A stretch of 64,000 nucleotides of DNA from Trichoplax adhaerens (GCF_000150275.1 NW_002060951.1:1498297-1562296); one strand, 5' to 3'; counted from the stretch's first letter, positions 13,601 to 27,934 are shown. Notes: generated by a model from the sequence alone, not told the origin. A program made the numbers and translations.

Positions 13601-16600
13601 AACCAATGGGAAATTAAATTAAAGGTATGGAAAAGCGCGCTTGTTTTGCCACAAGAATTTATCTGACATAGCTGACAACCAACGGTAACTTCTGTAACCC
13701 GCTTTAAGAGCAAATTTCTTCGAGCCGGCAAAATTGTATAGAATTTAGCCAATTTAATTCCTCTCCCCTGTTAATAGCCCTTAAATGTAATAAAGATTGG
13801 CAGGGTAAGTCCTAGGTTTTGCAAAACTTATTCATCGAGTGGTCACCTATTAGATGTTCAAGAGTTAAGAGTCAAGAGTTAAGATCTTCCATTAAATTAA
13901 AATATGTCCTATTAAAAACATGCCACTTCAGAGCCATTTAGACTTATGCAAAGGTGCAGAACTCTTGTACAGTTGACTCAATCTCAGCTAAACATGTTTG
14001 CCTTATCATTGAATTTTTCGTAGATTTCACAAAGAATAGTGTGCGTTAATCTTAAAATCGAATGCATATTTAATTTGTCTGCGTATGAATTTTTAAATAG
14101 ATTTTACTAATGTAATAGATCGCAAATATTGCAATATAGCTGTCGATTATGATTTAATTTAGCAGACGATGGTCTATGACACCTACAGTTCGTTTATTGC
14201 TATGTTTGACAATGGAATTATCAACGTTACAAGGCCGTACTCCTAAGCCCTAAACTATTTTTTACATTGGATTGCACAACTAACTGTTCCTTTGCGAAAT
14301 CAAATTGCATTCATAGCAAACATCGCACGCATGAAAATAGGGATGATTGAATCATGTATAGATGGAGCTGGTTCAAACTTGCAAGATACTCTTATATACG
14401 CGTACAGTAGTTTCTATCTTTCGCTAATTTTATGTTAAATATTACCATTGGTATAATTAATGCATCTGGTCTTAGAAATCTGAAGGAAAGAGGCTGCTAA
14501 TATTACGTGATTATTACCATCAGTATACTAGATAGCTTTAGAGCATTTAATTTTGGCAATATAGTGTTAACTTCCAAATACGGTATAGTCTATTCTTAGT
14601 AAAATTTAATTTTCACTAAACTGCAGCATAACTCCTTATTTGTGTAACCTATCTTTAACAATTCACACAGTGGAAATTTGATTACTATACAGTATACTCT
14701 ACTTTGATTATATCGTAGAACTACCATTATATAGAAGTACGAAATTCTTATTGTTCATTTGTGCTTTAAAAATAATTCCAGCTGCGGTGCTTGCATTATA
14801 AAAGCTATCATCTTGTATCTATCTCGTAGTTAGTTCTGCTAGTTACACGATAAACTTACACGCTTTACCTATTTGATATTACTATAGCTATTTTACTATT
14901 CACGTCGTTGTACATGCTGTAACCTCACACGGCTTTCCTCTTTGCACTAATTCCAATAAACTCTAATTTTTTGCTAATTTAACTCTGGTAACCTAATTGC
15001 GATTATGAAATAAACCTTCCGAAATATCACGGGGCGATATGAAAGAAAAATGGATCGCTAGTTTTATGTTGTTACTACCATTAGTATTAGATAGGTTTAG
15101 AACGTCGACTCTTAGCAGATTGAAGGATAGAGAAGAGTTAGATTAATTTCGATAATAGCTATTATAAAAAGCTTGGGCGGATTTTTCCAATTTCAATTGT
15201 TCGAATTATAGTGGTAAAGCTACAAATGTAATTGATTGTTATCACTGTTCCGAGTTTATACAAGTTGCAATTAGCTCTCATGACGATATACTGCAAGCGG
15301 CTACTTATCTTCCTCACTACTTATTTGTTACTATTAACAAATCCTTATTTACTTGGCTAACGATCCTACGGAAATGACTGTGATTCTCGAACTATCTATC
15401 GAGATTAATTCTCCGTGATAACTATTAACCTTTTCCTTAGGATTCACGGCAGAAATGATGTAGACTTCCTCCTTAAGCGTAAGCAATAAAATAGCGAACT
15501 CTCTATATTGCAAAAAGTAACTCGCTTTTCTACCTTCTACTTACGGTATATTCGCAAACAGTTACAGAGTATATGCATGGAAATCAGCACTAACAAACAA
15601 CATGGCTGTCCTATATTCTTAGATCAAAATTCGTATAACTTTATACTCTACTTTAAAATACATTAAGTAAATATTTAAATATTTAAAGGTGGTCTTTCAC
15701 ACCGTGATACCTTCATAAAACAAATATACGAATATGATGTATAGATTTTGATACGGAATTATATGATCTACATCATGTCGGATTAGGCACCAAGCAATAC
15801 TACTCTTATACTCTTATATCTACTCGTATTTGCAATTATCGATATGTTGCGAACTAATAGGCAGAAATCGGCCTTAGTAGAAATAGACTGTATTTTCGGC
15901 CTTGCTATTAATTTACAGAACATCAGGATGTTTTCTTGATACCATAGTAAGAGTTTAACTCTGAACAAACTAAAACTCTTCAGAGCATACCACATAAACT
16001 AAGTCTTTCTTGGATTAATTTTCTTTGTCCTTATCGAAAGTAAAGATTCTAATTTCTGCCAAAGGCCTACAATGATGCGCTCAAAGTATAACCTAATTCC
16101 CACGATACCCTCCCCCCTTTATTGCTCGAGGATGATCCATTGATTCAGAGTAATGTATCAGGTTCCGAGTACTTAAAGAGTAAAGCTGTCACTAGTAGAA
16201 AAGCGGATTTACCCTCGTAATCAGTATCATGTAGAGTATGTTAAACTGGTACTGGCTTCACTTTTGAAAAATCCGGATTTATGCTAATTACATGATGATT
16301 AACTTTACCGCAATTTGATCTTATCGGTCTTTGGCATACTAATGGCTTATATGTAAATTAGCCTAACCATTACACTGTTGCGTGCAATGAGATTTTTGTC
16401 GAAATGATGCTGTGCTCAGCACAGATTCACATTTGCATATTCGATTCTAAGAGACCTAACCTATATCCGATCGTATTTATAGTAGAATCAAAACGTATCG
16501 TTTGTTCATTTAATATTTCGATATTTAACTAATCATGTTTTGTTACCGGCAATAACTTGTTAACGAAGACATTTTTAATTATGCATATTCTGTTTACATG

Positions 16601-17100
16601 TGACCGATATATAAGCGTTCGGTATAGCTTACTATGATAAAACCTTCATCTATTACTGTTTAAGCAGGCTACAAATTTAGGTAGACATTGTTATTTATAT
16701 GTTGTAATCAAACAGTGTATTTATTTAAGATAATTTAATTGTTGTTAGGTAACGATTAAGTTCTATCTATACTGATTAATTAAATACAGTGCAAAATATC
16801 TTTTTTAGAGAAATATAATGGAATCATTAATGGCATGCTATTGTTATTTTAATTTGCAAAGCCTAAAATAAGCCGATAAATAAGATTCCAAGACACGTAA
16901 AACTTTGTTTAATAGTATGCTCTGGATAAAATAAGTAGCAATCAGCGTTGAAACGTTTACGTGAAATATTTTTCTTATCGTAACTTATTTGCCTGTTGAA
17001 TGCGTAGTAAGGAAGAATGTATATGAAAGCAATTTTACTGAAACTCTAAAATATTACTACATTTAATTGAGGTTCTCATAATTATACTTTCTAATCCATG
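7610..17100. other. Long intergenic DNA without recognisable genes
   Basis: About 9.5 kb of AT-rich sequence. ORFs here (for example the minus-strand frames at 13567-13752 and 15783-15995) are short and lack family features or convincing splice context. I see no tRNA, rRNA or transposase. Single exons of fast-evolving genes could escape inspection by eye. Confidence 0.5.
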
Positions 17101-17103
17101 GCT

Positions 17104-17297
17104 TCAAATCACGTCCAATTCATGTGCCAATTCAACAGCATTTTGCATGTACTTTATTGCTCCAAGCGACCCTTGACCTGGTTTTCTCTCAACTCCTATG
17201 GTCTGTATTAGGCCACTTAATTCTAAATAGATAATACTAGCATCAATGAAGGCGGCAATGTTCATAAAAGCCAGGAGATAATACAACCTGTCTAAGA
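17104..17297 (-). CDS. Orphan exon-like ORF (terminal exon or gene fragment)
   Basis: On the minus strand an acceptor-like CAG ends at 17298. It is followed by an open frame of 63 codons plus two leading bases, ending in TGA at 17104-17106. The peptide begins LDRLYYLLAFMNIAAF and ends NAVELAHELDVI. Its composition looks protein-like rather than random, with an N-terminal hydrophobic helix and a C-terminal stretch reminiscent of an alpha-helical (TPR-like) repeat. I could not find partner exons upstream (17300-19300, minus), nor do I recognise the family. It could be the last exon of an unrecognised gene, a decayed copy of one, or chance. Confidence 0.35.
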
Positions 17298-17299
17298 CT

Positions 17300-19320
17300 G
17301 ATTGAAATACTACTTGTCATTCGTTCTTTAAAAGCAATAACAGCTAGATCCGGAAATGGTCAAAATATTGTAAAAAAATTTTTCTAAATCGTAGATACGA
17401 ATATATAAACAAATATAAATATTTCAGTTGCTATGATACGACGTAGATGACACATACAGTGCATACTCGGTGTCAAAATTTATCCTTACGAATTGTAGGT
17501 TAAAGTTAGAATAATGATACTAAAATGTGACGTAAATTTACGGCTGACAGTCAATTTTACTAATATACGATTGCATGCCTAAATATGACGCAGGAATACC
17601 CGTATTTTGTATATAGATCAGTTAAATATAACACCCGGTATACTATTCTACAATTAATATCTGTAAAGCGAATAATAAATATTTAATGGAAAACAGGATA
17701 CTAAATTCTATATTTTAAATCAGCGGTAAACCATGGTAAAGGTGCTTTACAAGCTTACACAGATTAAGAAGTAAAATGGAAGTGAAGAAGTTGAATTATG
17801 GCTTTAGTACTTTTGCAATAGCATGCGATAAAGATTCTGAGCGCTTTAAAGCTTAAATTAATATCTTTAGTTATACATCATTTATTAGTGGTTGTTAAAT
17901 ACACTGTAAGCTAGGATAGAAAGATCCAAAATATTTCCGGTGAAAATTGAAATAGAAAGCCATCAACTACTTGAGATAATTAAACAATTTCCATCTTTAA
18001 TGTATTTAATCTTTATTTGATTACTATCAAAACATATTAATTTAACAATATCAAGACGTTTTTGATCATCACATAGATTATTTCTGAGGACATGAAAAAC
18101 TGTATCGGCAAATATCATGTGTGATAGGTATTATTAGTTTGCAGTTTATATATTGCTTTGCCTTATTGTATATTCCACTGTGATATCTAAATAATATTCT
18201 TGTATCTATTGAGATATTATTACTTCATTCAGCATTCTATTGTAGTTATATCTTATTTTCAAATAGAGATTTTCGATTTATTGAAATAAATTAAAAATTT
18301 GAAAACCGCAGGTCAATATTTATCTTTTGATATAGCCTAGTTCCCTCTCTTCATCTTATATTGATATGTAATCATTTATTAGTGTTGGAATTATAGGCTG
18401 TAATGGAGTCACGTACAAAATCTCGTGATAGACATAATGTACGCTTCGTTCAGTTTTATTACCGATTCTTTCTTCAAAGCTTACGGACAAAAGCATTATT
18501 ATGGTACAGTTAATAGATTAAGTAAATCTTATATTATACGAGTATAACATTACAGTATATCGCCCTGGGCATAATATTCTACAAGTAATCAGATTGCCTT
18601 TAAAATCTTGAAAATGTCTTATCTCGACATCAGGTAAACAGTTAAGCATCAAAATTAAGGAATATCGATACCATACTCTGCTTTTTGATTATTTTAACTA
18701 AATTTTAAATAAAAAATCTTTATTTGTTTCGCCTATATTTGCTAAGTTCAACTCAACTATTTGTAAAATTATTATAGGAACAATATCATGATCTTCCAGA
18801 TTATCATATCGCTTTTATCATTATTATTGTGATTGTTTATCTCTAGCTAACAAATAATTGATGTATAAAGTTGATTGTTCATTAATTGATAACGCCGGAC
18901 GGTCTAAGGATTTAATGAGATATTTAATGAATGACTTTTTATTTATGATCTAAAGTGATATTAATAGTACGAGTATTATTCAAATCGATTGACGTAAACG
19001 GCTATGACTAAGTTAATAGGCTATAAATTTAGAAATGTTCCACATTATTTAGGCAAAAAGCTTATGAGCGATTGTCTTCCAAATTTCTCATTTAAGGTAA
19101 TGTTATAGATTAAGATTATTTCCTTAGAACATTATTTGCATTACTACACCTGTAATCAAATGGCTATGATCAATTGTTGGATAACTTATCAACCGAATTT
19201 ATTGCTACATTAAATCATTGCAGTATTGTCTATGTATTATCTTTCTATAGGATACGATTAGGTTCTTGAAGAAGACGTTTTATTTTTCTCTTTTATATTT
19301 TATTCTATTTATTAATAGAT
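17300..19320. other. Intergenic DNA before receptor 2
   Basis: AT-rich sequence without supported genes. It could hold upstream exons of the orphan ORF at 17104-17297, but none was found. Confidence 0.5.
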
Positions 19321-19328
19321 GGGCGCGG

Positions 19329-19336
19329 TATAAATT
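19329..19336 (+). promoter_or_regulatory. Candidate TATA box of receptor gene 2
   Basis: TATAAATT after a short GC-rich patch (GGGCGCGG), 72 bp before the ATG at 19401. It resembles the element in front of copy 1. Confidence 0.35.
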
Positions 19337-19400
19337 GATTAGTAACTGTCATTGATAGGGAATATATCAATCTCTACCGAAAATTATTAAAAGGGGAAAA

Positions 19401-22400
19401 ATGACTCCAAAAAATCGATGGCCAGCCTCGATTTTAAAATATAGTTGCATTTTTTTCTATGTCATCGCTCATCACATTTCCTGTGCAAAAACTCCGTTAT
19501 ATATTGGTGGTACATTTCCTCTAAGCCATCGCTATCTCCGACAAAAGATGATTGAAATGGAAAATTCTGCTAAAATGGCAATACGTGACATTAATTCTAG
19601 AAATGATATCCTGGAAACTTATGAAATGAGACTAAACCTAAAGGATGATAGGGTTAAATAATTTATATATTTACATCATCTTATTACTAACTTTTAGTAT
19701 AAAAATATCTTGAAAGTGCAATTCGACTTATAGCTGAAGTTTATCCTTATATTTTTGAATTTAAAGTTCGATAAAATTGTTGCTGGCCAAGTTATCTTCG
19801 ACCAAATCTTATATGGCCCACAACTTATTGCTTTACTGGGACCTTTTACATCGAGTTCAGCATCTATAGTAGCCCCCATGGCTCGCTATTGGAACTTAAT
19901 TCAGGTTCTAAATTTATAATTTAGTCCGTAGCCAAGTACCGATACCATCCATACTCTTCGGTTATAGGTTGCAGTATTGCTAATGGACACTTCATAATTA
20001 GGCGATATTTACGTATTTCTTTACTGTTATAGCTGTCTGTTGGAGCTACATCAACACAATTCAGCAATCGGAAAGAATATCCTTACTTTTATACCAGCAT
20101 AATAACCGATATTACGTACAATTTGGTTCGTATAAATATGGCGAAGTATTTTGGGTGGCAACGAGTAGCCATCATCTATCTTAGTGATGTTTTATTTGAT
20201 AACGTAAGTACCAGAGGATCTCGCTTCGTGTAAAATAATCGAAGTTTTTTGATCCTACAAAATTTATTACTTAATTAATTAATAGCTCTTAATAGAAATT
20301 CTTATTTTAAATCATAGAATGACCGTAGTTTTTTATAATAATTAATAACTGCTATCCATGAAACTTAATTATTAGATCATAATTTTATCTGCATAGGGAG
20401 CTCTGAATTTGCAAGCAGAATTAGAAATGGGAGGTGTTAATATTATCGCTAAGGAAAGCTTTGTATCTGATCCAGAATTACAAATTAAGATGTTGAAGGT
20501 AAAAATTAGAGCAAATTTTAATCTGAAGTACAGCTAAAACTTTACTGCGACTTTTCTTGGTCATTGAAGCTGCTTTCTGTAACAGGTTGAACTATTCAGT
20601 TTACAGATTTTGCCTTTAAGATAATCAAAAATTGCTTACGTACCACCGGGTTTATTTAGCACTTTAACTGCGTACTCGTTTGATATTTTCGATAAATATT
20701 TTCTTAAATAATACTTCATTATTCTTTTAATCGCTTTATGAATAGCTGGATAACAGTTGGTTGGGGTTATTATGAATTTTCAATGTTACGTATAACTGGA
20801 TTACTTTAAACTTCTTTGCGATAAGACAGATATCGCATATTCTGATTTTATTTACGGTGGTAATAATGCTAGAATCAGATATTTCTGACTTCTGTTGGAA
20901 AAGCTACTGATTCTGTAGCTACCAAGAACTAACTTTGTCATCATTTATATTTTACTTAGGAAAAAGGAGCAAGAATTATATTTACCTTTGGCTATCCTCA
21001 GAATTTAGCCAGTATATTTTGCCATGTAAGCTAAAATAGCATTCACATGATTTCTTTGCTCTGCTTTTGTTTTATTGAACAGTATTACGTTAATACTACT
21101 AGCTAGTAGTATCGTACCGCTTTTTGGGAGGAAGGTTATCGTTGACATCTTGTTGCTATGTTAGACTTTAAAGTTTGAATGAGTTTGCAATGAATTCATG
21201 GAATACCATATAATATTCATTTTAAAGAAATCTTTTAAACAGAAACTAATTAAACAAGATTCTAAAATCTTGCAGTTATCTTTAATTATTATAGATCTGT
21301 AAGATGTTTGCGCTTGTCAGAAATGATGATCATATTTACCTTAATTAAGCACGATTTTGTCGTTACTTTATGGGGAGCAAGATTACCCCTGCGTCAAACA
21401 CATGCACATAAATTAGTTAAATATTCTGTAGATGGAGTATTCCATAGATGAGCTTGAGGATTTACCTTGCATGATTAAATGTTCGTACATTAGAAAGTTA
21501 AGTTAAATTTTAAATTATTGATCACAATTTCATTAAGAAATGTATTAAATGGAGTGGATTAATCCAAAATCCCCTCAATTTAGGTATTGTTTAAGATATG
21601 CAAAGATTCATTTTCATGCAGTACATATGAGTTTTCTTTTATTAATACATATTGTGCATATAATCATGAATTGATTGCTGTACATTAAATGTAGACTTAA
21701 TAATCAGTAAAAAATTTAGTCTGCATAGATTGTAACGCTATTCATCTTCATTTTCTGTACAAGGTATTGCGGTAGATAATTAACTGATCTTTTTTATATG
21801 TGCTAAAGTATTTGATACATTATAAATTATAGCCGCATCCTCTCTCAAAATATAAAGCTCCTGCATATTAGATCTATGAAGTCATTAAGAGAAGAAATGT
21901 ACGAAACTTCACTTTGTGGTTGAAATTTGTTATAAAATGCATTATTAGTGTATAATTGGGGTCTTTAATGCAAATGTCTATTGGATTCACTCGTTGAGAT
22001 TCCATTACATATTCTTGGATATTGTTAAATTGTAAATAGCTTAGGACTTTGTAAATCTTTTCTATATCATCAAAACAAGAAAAGGGAAAAATTATTTAGT
22101 CGACGATAATTAATAAATTTTTTTACCTCTAAATTGATCATATGAGATGATATAGAATGAAAATGAATGAGAATCAGCTGCTAGATATCTGGAACAAAAT
22201 GTGTATTGCTTCAGTCTCTTACTGATGATATTAGTTCTCTCTTGATTATTTAAGAATACATTTAGCTCTGATGTTCATCTACTTTCCGCGTATTGATCCG
22301 CTACATCTATTACTTACTTATGACTAGAAGATTTATTGATTAACGATATCATTATATTAATGTTGTGGCAACCGATGTCATCAAAGTACATCATGGACAG

Positions 22401-25400
22401 TCTGTTAGCTAATACATGGCAGATCTTTATATTCTGAAGGTTAATACTACCTTTACTTTCCTTTATGAAAAACATGCACATTTTTTCGTGACGATAGAAA
22501 ATACACTATTGACTTCAATAAGCGGCATTGTTTATAATATACGATATGCTAAAATAATGCTGTTGTATCTACATCATCTTATCCGTTCACAAAGGATTTA
22601 ATTTAACCAAAATAGTAAATTTTTCTCATTTTTTATGACATTTTGCAATATTATTTTCATCAATTAAGAAAAAGCTGAAATCTATGGAGATAGATGTGCT
22701 GTATTCCAGTTGGCACTTGATTCTAGCTTTGGATACGGTAGTAATATAATGACTAAATATTTTAATGTAATAGCAATTAAGGATGAGGAAGTAGAGATCT
22801 ATGATTTAATTTCAGGTCTTTTGCTTTGTCTTTGATATATTAAATTAACTTAACTTTCGGAAGACAAGAATTAATAATGTATAGTATATGCTGGACTAAT
22901 CAATACTACAGCTGGCGGATATACTGTATTTGCATACTAAGCTAAAGGCTGTTCCGTTGAATATTTCTAAATGATAGCTGGCTTTCGTGATTGTTTTAAT
23001 ACAAAGACAGATAAAAATGAAGAATAAGCTTTTACTCAAGCTTAAAATTTGCGGGCATTTATGCGCTGATAAAGAGATGGGTAATGAATGGTCAAGCAGA
23101 TTTTACCTCCTGCGTACTAGCAGATTATTTATTCATTAGGAAAATTTAAGTTAATTAGAAAGTTGTCTAACCCTTCAGTAATGCTTACTTTTCTTGTAGT
23201 ATTAATACAACTAATAAAATAGAAAATTATAAGATATTCTTCATTGCAACACGTAATTCCTTATTGCAGACTACGTCGTATTACTGTAGCTAAATCGATG
23301 AAACTAATCAGGCCAAGTTGTATGAATCATACATCAAATTGTGTGCACTCCTTTCCAGTTGCAAACTTATGTAAAATAGTGATCTATGGACTTCTTGTAC
23401 TAGTTTTGGTAGCATTAGCATGGATTTATCGTCTATTCTTAGTTTTTAATAGAAAATAGTAATTGATCTTTTAATAGCTTATTGGCTGTATGCAATGACT
23501 CCATTAGGCTTATAAACTTGGCATGTATGGTGAAAATTACGCTTGGTTTGCATCTAATTTTCTCCAGCGCAACTGGTGGGAAGCAACGGCACATGGCATT
23601 AACTGTACAACGCATGAAATTCTGCAAGCCGGTAAAGGCTATATAGCTTTCGGTCAATCTTATATTTCAGAATCAGGACTGAATAATAAACTAACGGTTT
23701 CAGGGCTTGTAAGTTTCACTTACGAATACAATTTCACATATACGGTACAATAATTGACTCTAATAATGGAATTAATTTAGATCATCCTTGGAGAATTAGC
23801 GATTAATTAATAGCCTTAGCATGCTTTAAAGTCCTTATGACCATATGATGCACCGTTAAAATATTCACTAAGAATATGCAGTAGATATCTGGTTTTCTTT
23901 GTTTGCTGTTTTTTGGAATATAGATAAAACGATATTCTGAAGTAGACAAAGTTACTGTAATTGAGTAGCTGGGAATGTCATTTGCGTTATCATCGTTTAC
24001 CTCGATAATTATTGAACTGAATAAGGCTTTAATTGTTAGCTTGACCATAAAAACTAATCGCTACATTTCGATAAGCTACTATGATTTTAAATTACAGCAG
24101 AATATGGAATTAGTATTATTGTTTTAAATATTATAAACTGATAGTATACATTTAAGATAAAGTCATAATATCATCATGAATGTTGCTTGGTATCAATTAA
24201 ATTTACATATTGTTATTTCAATTTTATCATACATAGTCTACTGTAGTGCTTTACATAAATCATGAAGAAAGCTGTTTTGATTTTGTGAAAGTGTTCAAAA
24301 CTGAGTAACGTACTTTTGTAGCGCACTTGAAGATAACAGAGAAGATTAAAATAATTTCCTTGTATTTTGTTTTACAGACATATCGAAAATATTTTAAGGA
24401 ATATGAAAAATTCACCAATGGAACTCCTAGAAGTGTTTCGCATACTCCATCTGCTTACGATTCTATATGGTGTCTTGCGTTAGCTTTAAATCAAACGGAT
24501 CATCAGCTTCAGAAATATAATACAAGCCTCGCTAACTTTAACTACAATGATACTAGAACTCGAAAATTATTCAATGCCGCTATGGAAAATATATCATTTA
24601 TGGGTTTAACGGTAATTATTTAATGGTAATTAAAAGCACTTGCAAGAATTTCATCGAAAAACTGAGACAATACGTCTTCAGAGTTTTTGTAATTTACGTA
24701 AATAAGAAGCAATTTCGGGTAATCAAGAGTTTTAAATGAAAAAGATTAGCGGTTATTGTTGCTTCGTACCTGCATATATTTAGTATGATACCGATACTAC
24801 ACAGTGATTCAATAAATAAGAAGCTCTGCGTTTGTATAAGCAGTAACATAAAGTATTGCATCACATGTAATTGCAATCACTTTGAAACTGAAAAAGTTCA
24901 TAATTAATAAGTTTTAACCGATAAATTTTGTTTCTTAAGGGTCCATTTAGTTTTCTAAGCGGAGCAAGAGTAGGTGACAGCAATATCATGCAATTCAGAG
25001 GTAATTTACTGTGGCATGTCACCGTAATTACAGTACGAAATAGTTGCATTAAGTGACGGTAGATTCGCTTTAGTTAAAAATTTTCGGTGGTGGTAATAAA
25101 TGGTGTTAAATTGGTGCTAATATCTTGCCCGTAACTGTTATTGGATATGTGCAATAATTAATTAATTTCAAGTTAATAATTTTTTCTAACAATGTCATCC
25201 ATAAATTGTTACGTACCTGTAATATTGGCAAGAAATCAATAGAGAAAATGATTTTATAGTCAAAAGCTTGCTGAATAGAAGAACTAATCTAGCTATCTTG
25301 TTATAATACATTATAATCTACAAGCGAAATAAAACATGAAATTCAATGCATGTTTCTGATAACTATTCTTTTGAAAAGATTGCTAAAGATACCTTGTTAT

Positions 25401-27934
25401 TCTTTTATAATTACAACCGGTGCGTAAAATTAGTATTAGAGTCCAAGTGTTCAATGCCAACATTTCTCGTATTTCTTCTGTCGCATTAGGATGCTACTAT
25501 AAAATTATTGACTTTATGATGAAATTGTAGCGACATTGTCCTCAACATATGTCATGTCATGTAGTATAACAATGCATTGTTATTCTAGTAAAGTCTTAAA
25601 AATCTTTTGCCATTTGATATTATGCTTTAAATAGGCAATATTTCAGCATTCGGTCTGGTTAAAGTTGGTTTTTATAACAGCAGCAGCAGAGAATTAAGTT
25701 TCAACGAGACAGATCGTCTTATGTGGCCAGGTTATTTGATTCTTATTTATAAATAATACCAAAGACTACTAGAAAATCTAATTTTTCCGTAACCCATAGT
25801 TATCTGTACATTAGTATGTTGCTGCATGATTTTATGAAACTGTTATACACAAAAGCATGGTGAAATATCTATTCAATATATTTACTGTATGACTTTTGCT
25901 TTATATTGTATAATACAGGAGGACGCGTTCCAGTCGACGGATTTGAAACTAAATTTGAAGAGAATTATATTACATGTGGACTATTTATAATAGTAACGAT
26001 TTTATCTGTAGTTGGAATTGTGACTGCAATGGCATTTTTACTTATCAACTTTAGACATCGAGAGTTACGGTAATTTGATTTGCATCCATTTTTAAATGAA
26101 ATCACATAAATTTGATTATTCGATTACAAATTAACAAAATATTATTTCTTTGTATTGCCTTAGGGTTATTAAAATGTCTAGTCCTAGAATTAACAATCTA
26201 ATATTGCTTGGCTTTATATTTTGCTACGCCGATGTTGTCTTGTTTGGAGTAGACTATGGTATAACGAAACAGGAATATCTCCCTACAGTTTGTACCGTTC
26301 GTGTTGGCTTATTGTGTATAGGATTTACACTATCATTCGGTGCAATGTTTGCTAAAACTTGGCGCGTTCATGTTATCTTTACAAACAAGACAAATACAAA
26401 AGTGGTAATAAAAATCATTTTAATTTTTATATCACTATTAGATGAAAGAGAGAGTGAAAATATGCGAGAGCAAATTCTTGAGTTCCTAAATACTAAGTTA
26501 TTGTTTACAGATTGTATGATGGCATGATTAAATATATATGTGATATCAAGTATGACGGTTAAATTGTAATTAAATAGGGAGCGATTAAATTATTGAAGAA
26601 AACAATCATATCGATGTTAATCAATTTTGTGTCTACGCTTGAACAAGAAAGTCTTAGCTAATTTCATTATTGTTGATAAAATAATTTTCAAATCTAGTAG
26701 ATTTAATAAACTTTTTGGATATTAAAAATTACGAATTGATAATTATAGGTAATCAAAGATTCTTCGCTCTTTGGGATAACTAGTATCCTATTAATAATTG
26801 ATTTTATCATTTTGGCTGTATGGATATCAATCGATCCGTTTATAAATCGATATCAATCAATTTCATCATCTGTAAGTTGATATTACATAAAGTTCGGTAT
26901 TATTCTATGAAGTATATATGTTATATATAACCTAGGAAGTAGTAGACATAATCGATAATAATTAAGTGTCTTCGATGGCAGCTACGCATATTAGAAAGAG
27001 GCACCGTAATCATTTTAACTTAGTACTCTATTAATTAATGTATTATTGCGTAAAAGAAATTTGGTAGGGTAGATTCGATATTTAATCCAATAAATTTTAA
27101 TAATTAATTACCTTATTGTGACGTAGAAGGAAGTTGGATGTAATATACGAGCATTAAAGCGAGTTACGATATATTCATGTAATAATGGCTGTGTCAGTGT
27201 ATATTGTGATACTTTTTGGTTTTTGTTTGTTATGATTATTATCACGATAGTCGTCAAGTCCTGGATCGAATATCATTATACAACCGCGGACACTAGTTTG
27301 TAGTTGTCAACATATTTCTGTTTGGTTGGGGGTCGTCTATGGGTATAAATTCTTATTGCTTGTTTTCGGTACATTTTTGGCATGGGAAACTCGAAATGTT
27401 TCGATAGCGGAATTGAATGATTCTCGTCATATTGGATTAACTATTTATAATGCGGTTATGTTTGCAACTATTGGGGTATTAGTGAGCCAGCTAACACAAA
27501 CGACTGTAAATGGAGGATATATCATTATATCGGCATTTATCTTAATTTGTACGACATCCAGTATGTGTCTATTCTTTATACCGAAGGTAAATATATAAAA
27601 GATATTTCTATTATGTAAATGAACCAACTTCAACTGCAACTCGATGGGTTATTTTCCAGTTATCTCAAATAAAAATTTCTATTGTATTATATAATATTAA
27701 TATTAATAGTTAATGGGTATCTCTTGATTAAAATTAGATTATTGACTAATATTCATTCAAATATTATCTAAGATTCAACTTATCAGAAACGCAAATTTTT
27801 CGATCATTTCTGGACGACCTACAAGACCATCAGCAATTCAACGTCCTCGTCCGAGTGTAGTAAACACTAAAATAATTATACCAGAAATATCGAAGAATGT
27901 ATCTATAAAGCAACCTGCTGAACAGAATTTGTAA
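19401..27934 (+). CDS. GABA-B receptor-like class C GPCR, copy 2 (14 exons, 777 aa)
   Basis: Exons: 19401-19652, 19767-19904, 20033-20203, 20397-20498, 20960-21025, 23508-23708, 24378-24611, 24940-25000, 25635-25730, 25919-26069, 26164-26404, 26749-26871, 27251-27586, 27773-27934. Every intron falls at the same place and phase as in copy 1. Only exon 7 (one codon shorter) and exon 14 (three codons longer) differ in length, so this is a tandem duplicate. Signal peptide, Venus-flytrap domain and seven membrane segments are all intact; motifs include FGWQRVAIIY, SAYDSIWCLALALN, FAKTWRVHVIF and FGTFLAWETRNVSIAELNDS. The first donor is weak (GTTAAA) but is supported by exon 1 having exactly the same length as in copy 1. 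The tail is again short, about 53 residues, and unlike that of copy 1. The ligand cannot be predicted. By family the protein is a plasma-membrane G-protein-coupled receptor that probably dimerises. Confidence 0.92.

Noticed and set aside
13567-13752. Minus-strand 61-codon frame
   Set aside because: Composition looks random, with no motif, neighbouring exon or polyadenylation context.
15783-15995. Minus-strand 70-codon frame
   Set aside because: No family features, and it stands alone in AT-rich DNA.
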